From assembly GCA_947627455.1 (NCBI GenBank), contig CANQWC010000001.1:1-64000 (forward strand): 64,000 bases of DNA, read 5' to 3'. How positions within the stretch are numbered: the first letter of the stretch is position 1; each line of letters starts with the position of its first letter. The position numbers and the translations under genes were made by a program. The stretch is from an uncultured Clostridia bacterium (lineage in GTDB: Bacteria > Bacillota > Clostridia > Oscillospirales > Ruminococcaceae). Under the pieces are notes generated by a model. The model was not told the DNA's origin and searched no databases. It worked only from the letters and a program-made list of their open reading frames with translations. This document shows, piece after piece, positions 43,710 to 51,782 of the stretch.

Positions 43710-45386
43710 ATGGCTTATTTGTCTGATATTGAAATTGCCCAGTCAACCCCTCTTCGTCCGATAACCGAGATCGCCGAAAAGGCGGGTATAAACACCGACT
43801 GGCTCGAGCTTTACGGAAAGTATAAGGCGAAGCTTGACAACCGCCTTATAATGAAGTCCGAGCGCAAAAACGGCAAGCTCGTTCTTGTCACCGCGATAAC
43901 CCCGACCCCTGCGGGCGAGGGAAAGACTACCACTACCATCGGCCTTGCCGACGGTCTCAGAAAAATCGGCAAAAATTCCGTCGTTGCTCTTCGCGAGCCG
44001 TCGCTCGGTCCTGTTTTCGGCATAAAGGGCGGCGCTGCGGGCGGCGGATACGCTCAAGTCGTCCCGATGGAGGACATCAACCTTCATTTCACGGGCGATT
44101 TCCATGCGATCGGCGCTGCGAATAACCTTCTTGCCGCGATGCTCGACAACCACATATATCAGGGCAACGCGCTCAACATCGACCCGAGGAGAATCACATG
44201 GAAGCGCTGCGTCGACATGAACGACCGCCAGCTCCGCTTTGTCACCGACGGCCTCGGCGGAAAGGCCAACGGCACCCCTCGCGAGGACGGCTATGACATC
44301 ACCGTCGCAAGCGAAATTATGGCTGTTTTCTGCCTCGCGAGCGATATCGACGACCTCAAAGCGCGCCTTTCGAGAATCGTCGTCGGCTATACTTACGACG
44401 ACAAGCCCGTCACCGCGGGCGAGTTAAAGGCTGTCGGCGCGATGGCCGCTCTCCTCAAAGACGCCATCAAGCCCAACCTCGTCCAGACCCTTGAGGGCAC
44501 TCCCGCGATTGTCCACGGCGGCCCGTTCGCGAACATTGCCCATGGCTGCAACTCGGTCATCGCCACAAAAACAGCCCTTAAGCTCGGCGACTATGCCATA
44601 ACTGAGGCGGGCTTCGGCGCAGACCTCGGTGCCGAGAAATTCCTCGATATCAAGTGCCGCATGGCAGGTCTCACCCCCGATGCCGTTGTCGTCGTCGCGA
44701 CGATTAGGGCGCTCAAAATGCACGGCGGCCTGCCGAAGACAGACCTCGGCAACGAAGACCTCGAAGCCCTCGAAAAGGGCCTGCCGAACCTCATGCGCCA
44801 CGTCTCGAATATAAAGAATGTCTACGGCCTGCCCGCTGTTGTCGCCGTGAACCGCTTCCCGACCGACACCGACGCCGAAGTCGAGCTGGTCATCAGAAAG
44901 TGTGCAGAGCTCGGCGTCAAGGCGATTCTCTCCGATGTCTGGGCCAAGGGCGGCGAGGGCGGCACCGAGCTTGCCCGCGAGGTCGTCCGCCTCTGCGAGG
45001 AGGAAAAGCCCGATTTCAGGTTCTCCTACGAGCTCGACCTGCCGATCGCCAAGAAGATCGAAGCGGTCGTCAAAAAGGTCTATGGCGGAGACGGCGTAAC
45101 TTTCCTTCCTGCCGCAGCGAAGGAAATCGCAAAGCTTGAAGCCCTCGGCTTCGGCGGCTGCCCCGTCTGCATCGCCAAGACCCAGTACAGCTTCTCCGAC
45201 GACCCGACAAAGCTCGGCGCGCCGACAGGCTTCACCGTCACGGTCAAGAGCGTCAAGATCTCCGCGGGCGCGGGCTTTGTAGTCGCTCTCACGGGCGATA
45301 TCCTGACGATGCCCGGGCTTCCGAAGGTTCCCGCCGCCGAGAAGATCGACGTCGACTCCGACGGCAGAATCAGCGGCCTGTTCTGA
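43710..45386 (+). CDS. fhs: Formate-tetrahydrofolate ligase
   Basis: A 558-aa ATP-dependent enzyme making 10-formyl-THF, a one-carbon entry step and part of the methyl branch in acetogens. The P-loop segment [20 protein letters not shown] is near residue 65. [37 protein letters not shown] and [15 protein letters not shown] follow. There is no neighbouring folD or Wood-Ljungdahl gene, so its role is probably purine/one-carbon supply. Confidence 0.98.
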   Translation: MAYLSDIEIAQSTPLRPITEIAEKAGINTDWLELYGKYKAKLDNRLIMKSERKNGKLVLVTAITPTPAGEGKTTTTIGLADGLRKIGKNSVVALREPSLGPVFGIKGGAAGGGYAQVVPMEDINLHFTGDFHAIGAANNLLAAMLDNHIYQGNALNIDPRRITWKRCVDMNDRQLRFVTDGLGGKANGTPREDGYDITVASEIMAVFCLASDIDDLKARLSRIVVGYTYDDKPVTAGELKAVGAMAALLKDAIKPNLVQTLEGTPAIVHGGPFANIAHGCNSVIATKTALKLGDYAITEAGFGADLGAEKFLDIKCRMAGLTPDAVVVVATIRALKMHGGLPKTDLGNEDLEALEKGLPNLMRHVSNIKNVYGLPAVVAVNRFPTDTDAEVELVIRKCAELGVKAILSDVWAKGGEGGTELAREVVRLCEEEKPDFRFSYELDLPIAKKIEAVVKKVYGGDGVTFLPAAAKEIAKLEALGFGGCPVCIAKTQYSFSDDPTKLGAPTGFTVTVKSVKISAGAGFVVALTGDILTMPGLPKVPAAEKIDVDSDGRISGLF

Positions 45387-45407
45387 TACTTCACCGAATA
45401 AAAACTT

Positions 45408-45436
45408 CCCCTGTCCGAATCGGGCAGGGGATTTTT
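45408..45436 (+). terminator. Terminator of fhs
   Basis: CCCCTGTCCG (45408-45417) pairs with CGGGCAGGGG (45421-45430), then A and TTTTT. Confidence 0.9.
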
Positions 45437-45457
45437 AGCACTCTCAATTTTCAATTG

Positions 45458-45484
45458 TTAGCACTTAACGCAATTGACTGCTAA
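45458..45484 (+). promoter_or_regulatory. CIRCE-type HrcA operator upstream of hsp20
   Basis: TTAGCACTT, nine bases, then GACTGCTAA. The spacing and outer arms TTAGCA/TGCTAA equal the CIRCE consensus (TTAGCACTC-N9-GAGTGCTAA). Two positions deviate. TTAGCA could double as a -35 with TAAAAT (45482-45487) as -10, spacer 18, placing the operator over the promoter. Confidence 0.75.
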
Positions 45485-45547
45485 AATTCGCTGAAACATC
45501 ACCGTTCTGTCACAATATCAACACAAACAGGGTATATATTGATAATT

Positions 45548-45606
45548 GCCGAGAGGGGAAAGACCCCGAAGGCAAAAATTTGCGGGCAGCGGCCGCGTCC
45601 GCAAAT
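45548..45606 (+). other. Structured leader of hsp20
   Basis: Two hairpins are visible: GCC(45548-45550)..GGC(45571-45573) enclosing GGGG-AAAGA-CCCC, and ATTTGCGG (45578-45585) with CCGCAAAT (45599-45606). No T-run follows. It could be a thermosensor-type or stability element; I could not match it to a known riboswitch. Confidence 0.5.
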
Positions 45607-45657
45607 AAAGAAGAAAAAACAACACATAATATAACATTTCCAAAGGAGGAAATAACA

Positions 45658-46089
45658 ATGTTAGTACCATATGTAAGAAGAAATCTCTCAGCTTTTGACC
45701 CGTTCCGCGAGCTCGACGAAATCGAGCGTGCGTTCTTCGGCTCGAACGATTCAAAGGTCGCCGCTTTCTCGACCGATATCCGCGACAACGGCAAGGAATT
45801 TGTCCTTGAGGCCGATCTCCCGGGCGTCAAGAAAGAGGATATAAAGCTCGATCTTTCGGACAATATCCTCACCATCACCGCCGAGCGCCACTCCGAATTT
45901 GAGGAGAAGGACAAGAAAGGCAACTATGTCCGCTGCGAGCGTTCCTACGGCTCATATCAGCGCTCGTTTGACACCACGGGCATCGATGTCGACAAGATCG
46001 ACGCCGAGTTTACCGACGGTGTTCTGAAGCTCACAATGCCCAAGCTTGTTGAGCAGAAGCCCGAGCGCCGCCGCCTCGAAATCAAATAA
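45658..46089 (+). CDS. Hsp20/alpha-crystallin small heat-shock protein
   Basis: A 143-aa ATP-independent holdase chaperone. The alpha-crystallin domain runs from about residue 38 (FVLEADLPGVKKEDIKLDLSDNILTITAER) to the conserved GVLKLTMPK. A short N-terminal arm starts MLVPYVRRNLSAFDPFREL. The start is at 45658 after AAAGGAGG. Probably HrcA-controlled through the CIRCE-like site upstream. Confidence 0.95.
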   Translation: MLVPYVRRNLSAFDPFRELDEIERAFFGSNDSKVAAFSTDIRDNGKEFVLEADLPGVKKEDIKLDLSDNILTITAERHSEFEEKDKKGNYVRCERSYGSYQRSFDTTGIDVDKIDAEFTDGVLKLTMPKLVEQKPERRRLEIK

Positions 46090-46104
46090 TTTCGCTCAAA
46101 AAAA

Positions 46105-46140
46105 GCGCCGCCCCCGACCTATTGGCCGAGGGCGCACTTT
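46105..46140. terminator. Bidirectional terminator between hsp20 and uraA
   Basis: GCGC..CCCCCG pairs with CGAGGGCGC around a short loop, with T-runs on both outer sides (strongest toward the minus strand). Confidence 0.7.
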
Positions 46141-46158
46141 TATGTTTAGTGGGAACTC

Positions 46159-47535
46159 TTATTTGCTTTTCTTGATACCGAGAATCTGGTTTACGATTAT
46201 GCCGAGGATAAGCGCGGTCGCGATGGAAGTTACGGTGACAGCGCCGAAGTTAAGCGAGAGGCCGCCGATGCCGCAGATGAGAATTGTCGAGACGACGAAG
46301 AGGTTTCTGTTTTCCTCGAGGTCGACCTTCTGAACCATCTTAAGGCCCGATACCGCGATGAAGCCGTAGAGGGCGATGCAGACGCCGCCCATAACGCAGC
46401 TCGGAATCGAGTTTACGAATGCCACGAACGGCGCGAAGAACGAAACGATTATTGCGAGAACCGCGGTGGTGATAATTGTCGCTACCGATGCGTTACCCGT
46501 GATGGCCACGCAGGCGATGGATTCGCCGTAAGTGGTGTTCGGGCAGCCGCCGAAGAACGCGCCCGCCATCGAGCCTACGCCGTCGCCGAGGAGTGTTCTT
46601 GAAAGCCCGGGGTCGTCAAGAAGGTCCTTCTCGATGATTGAGGAGATATTCTTGTGGTCGGCGACGTGCTCAGCAAAGACAACGAACGCGACGGGAATAT
46701 AAGCGATCGCGATAGCGCCGATGTATGAGCCCGAGAGCTCGCCGAAAGCGCCGAAAGCGGTGAGGAATGTGAACTCGGGAAGGTGGATAATGGTGTGAAG
46801 CCCGAAGCCGCCGTCAACAAGGTTCGCAAACGACTGGAAGCTTATGACCTTGAGGGCGTCGGTCCCCGTGATGTTGCCGATAACGGTGAATACCGTCGCG
46901 ACGGCATAGCCCGCAAGAATGCCGATGATGAACGGAATAAGCTTTACCATCTTTTTGCCGAAGGTCGAGGCAACGGTGGTGACGATGAGGGTGATGACGC
47001 CTACGAGCACGCAGATAAGAACCGCCGCGACCGAGCTGCCGTCCTCGGCCTTAACTCCGCCCGTCTGAAGGTCGCCGATGGCGTTTCCCGCGAGCGAAAG
47101 TCCGATGATTGCAACGGTCGGGCCGATGACAACGGTCGGCATAAGCTTATTGAGCCAGTTGACGCCGACTGCCTTGACCAAAAGCGCGATTACAACATAA
47201 ACAAGCCCCGCGAAGATTGCGCCGATGATGAGCCCGAGGAAGCCGAGCTGCATTGAAACGCCGCCCGCGAAGGCCGCGGCCATCGAGCCCAGGAAAGCGA
47301 ACGATGAGCCGAGGAAAACAGGGCTTGAAGCCTTAGTGAAGAATACATAGACAAGAGTACCGATGCCCGCCCCGAAGAGAGCCGCCGCAGGGTCCATCGA
47401 GCCGCCCTCGATGCTTCCCGAGGTGATGACAGGAACGACCAGAGTCGCCGCCATGATAGCCAAAAGCTGCTGAATGGCGAAAATGATCATCTGACCGAAC
47501 TTCGGCTTGTCCTTGATACCGTAGATGAGTTTCAT
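46159..47535 (-). CDS. uraA: Uracil permease (NCS2 family)
   Basis: A 458-aa membrane protein with about 14 helices. Features include QQLLAIMAATLVVPVITSG near the N-terminus and the NCS2 signature region with the conserved FAEHVADHKNIS and GGCPNTTYGESIACVAIT. It imports uracil with protons. It sits 12 bases behind pyrR under a PyrR attenuator, which supports uracil over xanthine as substrate. Confidence 0.93.
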   Translation of the reverse strand: MKLIYGIKDKPKFGQMIIFAIQQLLAIMAATLVVPVITSGSIEGGSMDPAAALFGAGIGTLVYVFFTKASSPVFLGSSFAFLGSMAAAFAGGVSMQLGFLGLIIGAIFAGLVYVVIALLVKAVGVNWLNKLMPTVVIGPTVAIIGLSLAGNAIGDLQTGGVKAEDGSSVAAVLICVLVGVITLIVTTVASTFGKKMVKLIPFIIGILAGYAVATVFTVIGNITGTDALKVISFQSFANLVDGGFGLHTIIHLPEFTFLTAFGAFGELSGSYIGAIAIAYIPVAFVVFAEHVADHKNISSIIEKDLLDDPGLSRTLLGDGVGSMAGAFFGGCPNTTYGESIACVAITGNASVATIITTAVLAIIVSFFAPFVAFVNSIPSCVMGGVCIALYGFIAVSGLKMVQKVDLEENRNLFVVSTILICGIGGLSLNFGAVTVTSIATALILGIIVNQILGIKKSK

Positions 47536-47547
47536 TTCAAATTCCTC

Positions 47548-48111
47548 CTATATAGTTGTTGAAGAAGGCTGTTCGCCGTTCTCCATAAGCTTAACCGCCG
47601 TGTCGCTGTCGAACGGCGGAATATGCACGCTGATGACTTCGGTATGCGAGGTCGGAATGTTCTTGCCGACGTAGTCTGCGCGAATCGGAAGCTCGCGGTG
47701 GCCTCTGTCAATTAAAATCGCGAGCTGAATGGCCGCCGGCCTGCCGATCGAGAAAATCGCCTCGATTGCCGCCCTCGCGGTTCTTCCCGTGTAAAGAACG
47801 TCGTCGACGAGAATTACCTTTTTACCCTCGATAGAAAAGGGGAGCTCCGCCTTTTTAAAAACAGGCAGATCCGAGAGCGTCGCAAGGTCGTCGCGGTAGT
47901 ATGATATATCGATATCGCCGCAGGGCACCTCAGCCCCCTCGAATTTAAGAATATTTTCCGCGATGATGTCCGCCAGCGCCGAGCCGCGCCGCCTGATTCC
48001 CACAAGCACGACGCCGTCCGCGCCCCTGTTCTTTTCGAGAATTTCGTGAGAGATCCGCGCCAAAGCCCTTTTAATGGCGCTTTCCTCCATTATCACTGCT
48101 TTTTCGGTCAC
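47548..48111 (-). CDS. pyrR: PyrR, pyrimidine operon attenuator / uracil phosphoribosyltransferase
   Basis: A 187-aa PRTase-fold protein that binds pyr mRNA with UMP/UTP and promotes termination. The PRPP loop is VILVDDVLYTGRTARAAI, with GIRRRGSALADIIAENI upstream. I set the start at GTG 48111 (MTEKAVIMEESAIKRAL), eight bases after AAAGGGG; the open frame continues upstream across the attenuator. It forms an operon with uraA. Confidence 0.95.
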   Translation of the reverse strand: MTEKAVIMEESAIKRALARISHEILEKNRGADGVVLVGIRRRGSALADIIAENILKFEGAEVPCGDIDISYYRDDLATLSDLPVFKKAELPFSIEGKKVILVDDVLYTGRTARAAIEAIFSIGRPAAIQLAILIDRGHRELPIRADYVGKNIPTSHTEVISVHIPPFDSDTAVKLMENGEQPSSTTI

Positions 48112-48136
48112 GTTCTCAGCCCCTTTGCAAGAAAAA

Positions 48137-48167
48137 GCCCCATCGCGCCAAAAAGCTACGATAGGGC
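48137..48167 (-). terminator. Attenuator terminator in the pyrR leader
   Basis: On the minus strand GCCCTATCG pairs with CGATGGGGC (one G-T pair), then TTTTT. It lies between the PyrR-binding stem-loop and the pyrR start, as expected for an attenuator. Confidence 0.85.
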
Positions 48168-48180
48168 ATGCTTTTAAAAT

Positions 48181-48230
48181 CACCGTATCTTTTCGGCATC
48201 ACTGTACCGCTGTTTAAAGACTCTACGGTG
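48181..48230 (-). promoter_or_regulatory. PyrR-binding loop (anti-antiterminator)
   Basis: On the minus strand CACCGTA/TACGGTG closes a stem. Inside, CTTTAAACAGCGGTA-CAGTGA-TGCCG carries the CNGNGA hexaloop of PyrR sites. Relative to the usual GUCCNGNGAGGY core, the closing C-G pair is replaced by A-U, a pair-preserving change. The stem-loop begins almost at the predicted transcription start. Confidence 0.75.
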
Positions 48231-48231
48231 T

Positions 48232-48260
48232 ATTCTACCACCATATATTGCGTTTGTCAA
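48232..48260 (-). promoter_or_regulatory. Sigma-A promoter of pyrR-uraA
   Basis: On the minus strand, TTGACA (48260-48255), a 17-base spacer, TAGAAT (48237-48232). Confidence 0.88.
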
Positions 48261-48302
48261 GAAAAATTTTCACATTTTGTGCTTTTATATCGAAAAATAT
48301 TT

Positions 48303-48782
48303 TCACCGATATTCCGAGGTTATCCGAACGATTCCGCTGAACCCGTGATAATCGACGCTTATGTAATTCGCCCCGCCGTCAAGGCTGAGCTCAAGCTCAA
48401 GAAAGCCGTCGCTTTCAAATTCATAGCTCCTAATGTCCGCCCCGAGCCGAATCTTAAGCTCAGCCGTTCCCTTTGTCTGAAAAACCTGCACGCAAAGCCT
48501 GATTTTTCTCTCCTTTACCGATGTTCCCCCGAAGACGGTTTCCTTTCCGTTTTCGTTGCGGCACACCGCGCTGTATTTGCCCGTGTACATGTCCGAGTAA
48601 AAATCCCTCTCGCCGTTAAGAAAGATTTCCCCCGTGACGCCCAGCCTGCCGATGCTCTCAACCGCCCGCTCGAAGATATCCAACGCTCTGTATTTAAAAT
48701 ATCCTCCCGTTGTCACCCGCGAGCACCCCGAAAAGAGCATCATCGCCGCCGCGACGAAAATAAGTATCAGCCTTTTAATCAT
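48303..48782 (-). CDS. Small lipoprotein of unknown function, linked to an ABC module
   Basis: A 159-aa exported protein with signal and lipobox FSGC at about residues 17-20. The mature part is beta-rich and includes YTGKYSAVCRNENGKETVFGGTSVKERK. I do not recognise a family. The start at 48782 follows GGGAGG by six bases and lies inside the end of the 28-aa ORF. Position suggests it belongs to the two-component/ABC transporter operon and perhaps acts at the membrane surface with the permease. Confidence 0.75.
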   Translation of the reverse strand: MIKRLILIFVAAAMMLFSGCSRVTTGGYFKYRALDIFERAVESIGRLGVTGEIFLNGERDFYSDMYTGKYSAVCRNENGKETVFGGTSVKERKIRLCVQVFQTKGTAELKIRLGADIRSYEFESDGFLELELSLDGGANYISVDYHGFSGIVRITSEYR

Positions 48783-48861
48783 AGTCTTCCTCCCGAATAT
48801 ACCTGTCCGCAAGCCAAGCCACGGTCATCACTGCGAGGATAAGCGCAAAAAGCTTTTTCAT
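48775..48861 (-). CDS. 28-aa small membrane-like protein
   Basis: A short ORF reading MKKLFALILAVMTVAWLADR and ending in IREEDYD: a single hydrophobic helix followed by an acidic tail. GGAGG lies six bases upstream of the ATG. Its start overlaps the permease stop (ATGA), and its end overlaps the lipoprotein start, so translation is probably coupled in both directions. It may be a small regulator or partner of the permease; the function is unknown. Confidence 0.6.
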   Translation of the reverse strand: MKKLFALILAVMTVAWLADRYIREEDYD

Positions 48862-50912
48862 CTTGCGTCCTCCTTTCTTCCGCTGACTATCCTGTAATAC
48901 GACGCCGACGTCACCTTATAGACAAGCGTGTAAAGAACCGCGAACACCGCAAAGCAGGCGATGCAAACTATCGCGAAGAAGTTTGTCTCGCTGATGTTGT
49001 TGAGGTTGAACAGCATAAGAAGCTTTTTCACGATGGGGAACGCGAAGAAAAGGTGAAGCGCCGCAAACACAAGCGGAAGGAAGAAAACGGTCAGAAGCTG
49101 CGAGTTTATGCTCTTTCTGATGTCCCTGTCCGTCATTCCGACTTTTTTCATGATCCCGAATCTTCCGCAGTCCTCATACCCCTCCGAGATCTGCTTGTAG
49201 TAGATGATGAGCACCGCCGCGAACAGGAAAACTATCGACAGCATTATCCCGAGGAAGAACAGTCCGCCGTAAAGCTCCATAAATTCTCTCCGCGAGTCCT
49301 CTCTGCCCGAAAGGCTCCGCGAGTAGATCCCGTATTCCGTCTTGTCAAGCTCTTTCAAAGCCTCCCAGATATTTGCCGTCGCTGCGACCTGCCCGTCGGG
49401 GTCGAGCCCCGTGTCAAAGTTATATACCCATTGTGTAGTCACCATTCTGTCGCCGTTGAAGTCCGCAAGGCTCAAAAGCCCGCCGAGCGCCTCTTCAAGG
49501 TCATCAACGACCAGCACAATAGACGGAAACATCATCATCGTCGCGTCGCCGTCAAGATAAAACGCGTCGAGGTTCTTGACTATTTTAAAGGTATTTCCGT
49601 TGTTGAACGAAATTTCGTCAAGCCCGAGCTCACCGCGATAGCAATAGACCATCGCCTCGCCGCTTTCAAGGGTGTCCCGCGTGCCGTAGATTCGGTTATA
49701 TTCCTCAAGCGGCACGAAATAAAACACATAGAGCCCCTTTTCGATTTCCGCGAGATCGGGCATCACATAGCTTGTAACGTCCGTCTCGACCACTCCGTCA
49801 TTGAGTATCCCCGTGACCTGCGCGGCCGTATAGCTTATTTCGTTTGATATCTGCACGCCCGATTTTTCCGCCGCTTCATCGATGACTTTTTTAGTCATCG
49901 CGATTTTTTCCTCGCTGAGGTTTTCAATGCCGTCCATCTGTATTTCCGCGTTGATTTCCCGAGGGTAGCGAATCATAAGCGCCTCTTCCTCTCCGAAGTA
50001 AAGGCTTGATGTCGACGATATCATCACAAGCACCATCGTCGCAAGAATACAAATCGAAGCAAGCCCCGCGCCGTTTCTCTTCATGCGAAAGGCCATCGAG
50101 CTGACCGAAACAAAGTGATTCGGCCGATAGTAATACCCCTTGAACTTCTGAAGCAGTCGGCAGAACATCACCGACCCCGATATCATCACAAGATACGTCC
50201 CCGCAATTACCATCAGCACCGCGAAGAAGAAGGTCGTAATAGCCGCCAGCGGGTTCGTGATAGTCACCGCAAGATAATAAGCAACGCCCAAAAGCGCAAT
50301 CCCCGCTATCCCCAAGAACCAATTAGCTTTCGGGGGCTTTTCGCCGAGGCTTTCCGATTTCAGAAGATTTATCGCGGTTGAAAATCTTATCTGCCTTATC
50401 GAGTTTATGAGCAGCAGCGCAAATATCCCGAGGAAAATCAGCGTAACGTCGATAACCGCCGGAACCGAAATGTCATACTGCCGATTTATCCCGAAGTCGA
50501 TTATGTTGAGCAGAACAAGCTCAGCAAACTTTGATAGAAGTATCCCGAACGCCAGCCCCGCGATGATTGAAATCGCCGCGACGATCGCGGTCTCCCACAA
50601 AATAATCATCGCAAGGTTGTGCTTTCCCATTCCGAGAATGTTATAAAGCCCGAACTCCTTTTTCCGCCTTTTAATGATGAAAGAATTTGTATAAAACAAA
50701 AATATGCAGGAAAAGAACGCGATGACAAGGTTTCCGAGGTAGAGAATTTCCCCGATGATGCTTCCGTCCTTCATTTCGCTCACCGTCTTTGAATAGTGAA
50801 GATAGTCTATGATATAGGTCATCGTCACCATTCCGACGCATGTGAGAATATACGGAAGATAAAGCCTCTTGTTCTTTCTTATTCCGTCGAATGCAAGCTT
50901 CGGATAGATCAT
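48858..50912 (-). CDS. FtsX-like ABC transporter permease (BceB type)
   Basis: A 684-aa membrane protein with ten-helix BceB-like topology. The N-terminal helix is followed by an FtsX-type core, and a large extracellular domain spans about residues 310-520 between helices. SINSQLLTVFFLPLVFAALH lies in the C-terminal FtsX part. BceAB transporters free lipid II-cycle intermediates from peptide antibiotics and signal to a BceS-type kinase. It overlaps the ATPase gene by four bases. Confidence 0.9.
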   Translation of the reverse strand: MIYPKLAFDGIRKNKRLYLPYILTCVGMVTMTYIIDYLHYSKTVSEMKDGSIIGEILYLGNLVIAFFSCIFLFYTNSFIIKRRKKEFGLYNILGMGKHNLAMIILWETAIVAAISIIAGLAFGILLSKFAELVLLNIIDFGINRQYDISVPAVIDVTLIFLGIFALLLINSIRQIRFSTAINLLKSESLGEKPPKANWFLGIAGIALLGVAYYLAVTITNPLAAITTFFFAVLMVIAGTYLVMISGSVMFCRLLQKFKGYYYRPNHFVSVSSMAFRMKRNGAGLASICILATMVLVMISSTSSLYFGEEEALMIRYPREINAEIQMDGIENLSEEKIAMTKKVIDEAAEKSGVQISNEISYTAAQVTGILNDGVVETDVTSYVMPDLAEIEKGLYVFYFVPLEEYNRIYGTRDTLESGEAMVYCYRGELGLDEISFNNGNTFKIVKNLDAFYLDGDATMMMFPSIVLVVDDLEEALGGLLSLADFNGDRMVTTQWVYNFDTGLDPDGQVAATANIWEALKELDKTEYGIYSRSLSGREDSRREFMELYGGLFFLGIMLSIVFLFAAVLIIYYKQISEGYEDCGRFGIMKKVGMTDRDIRKSINSQLLTVFFLPLVFAALHLFFAFPIVKKLLMLFNLNNISETNFFAIVCIACFAVFAVLYTLVYKVTSASYYRIVSGRKEDAR

Positions 50913-51673
50913 TTTTCATCGCCCCCTGTCGCAATAGCGGTGAGGGTGTCCGATATCCTCTGATAGAATTCCTGATTTGTGTCGTCTCCGCGATAGATCT
51001 GGTGAAACACCTCGCCGTCCTTGATGAACATAACTCTTCCCGCAACGCTTGCCGCCTTTACCGAGTGCGTCACCATTAAAACCGTCTGCCCGAGCATATT
51101 TACCTCCGAGAAGAGCCTTAAAAGCTCGTCCGACGCCTTTGAATCAAGCGCTCCCGTCGGCTCGTCCGCAAGAATCAGCTTCGGATAGGTTATCATCGCC
51201 CTCGCGACGGCTGCGCGCTGTTTCTGCCCGCCCGAGACCTCATAAGGGTATTGCTTCAAAAGCCCGGGAATACCCAACTTTGCCGCGATGGGCCGAAGCC
51301 TTTCCTCCATCTCGCGATAGGGCTTGCCCGACAGAACGAGCGGAAGATAGATGTTGTCCTCAATTGTGAAGGTGTCCAAAAGGTTGAACTCCTGAAACAC
51401 AAACCCGAGGTTATCCCTCCGAAACTGCGCAAGCGATGAATCCTTTATCTTTGAAAGGTTAAGCCCGTCAAGAACAACGCTTCCGCCCGTCGGCTTGTCA
51501 AGAGCCGCAAGAATATTCAGCAGCGTGGTTTTTCCCGAGCCCGATTCGCCCATGATTGCGACGAATTCGCCCTTTTCAACGCTGAAGCTGACGTTTTTAA
51601 GCGCCTCGACCTTATTTCCGCCGAGCCGCGAGGAATACACCTTTCTTATTCCGTTTACTTCAAGAATACTCAT
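50909..51673 (-). CDS. ABC transporter ATP-binding protein (BceA type)
   Basis: A 254-aa ATPase. Walker A is GESGSGKTTLLN near residue 38, the signature is VSGGQKQRAAVARA, and Walker B is LILADEPTGALDS. The class is MacB/BceA/LolD-like. The start is set at 51673 after AAAGGAGG; the frame extends further upstream across the operator region. It precedes the permease in the operon. Confidence 0.93.
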   Translation of the reverse strand: MSILEVNGIRKVYSSRLGGNKVEALKNVSFSVEKGEFVAIMGESGSGKTTLLNILAALDKPTGGSVVLDGLNLSKIKDSSLAQFRRDNLGFVFQEFNLLDTFTIEDNIYLPLVLSGKPYREMEERLRPIAAKLGIPGLLKQYPYEVSGGQKQRAAVARAMITYPKLILADEPTGALDSKASDELLRLFSEVNMLGQTVLMVTHSVKAASVAGRVMFIKDGEVFHQIYRGDDTNQEFYQRISDTLTAIATGGDEK

Positions 51674-51761
51674 AGTGATAAATACCTCCTTTGGTATATT
51701 ATCATCATACATCAAGCGGGAAACGCGCCGCCATAGAATCGGCTTACATTTCCCGCATAAA

Positions 51762-51781
51762 TTCTTACATTTTTGTAAGAA
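51762..51781 (-). promoter_or_regulatory. Perfect inverted repeat, likely response-regulator operator
   Basis: TTCTTACA, four T, TGTAAGAA: a perfect 8-base palindrome with a 4-base spacer, about 90 bases upstream of the ATPase start and just past the kinase stop. A further half-site CTTACATTT lies at 51743-51751. The layout fits a BceR-type operator that activates a promoter with -10 GATAAT near 51705. The regulator assignment is inference. Confidence 0.6.
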
Positions 51782-51782
51782 A

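Noticed and set aside
48112..48183. Upstream extension of pyrR to 48183
   Set aside because: It would translate the attenuator hairpin; GTG 48111 has a ribosome site at proper distance and fits the family N-terminus.
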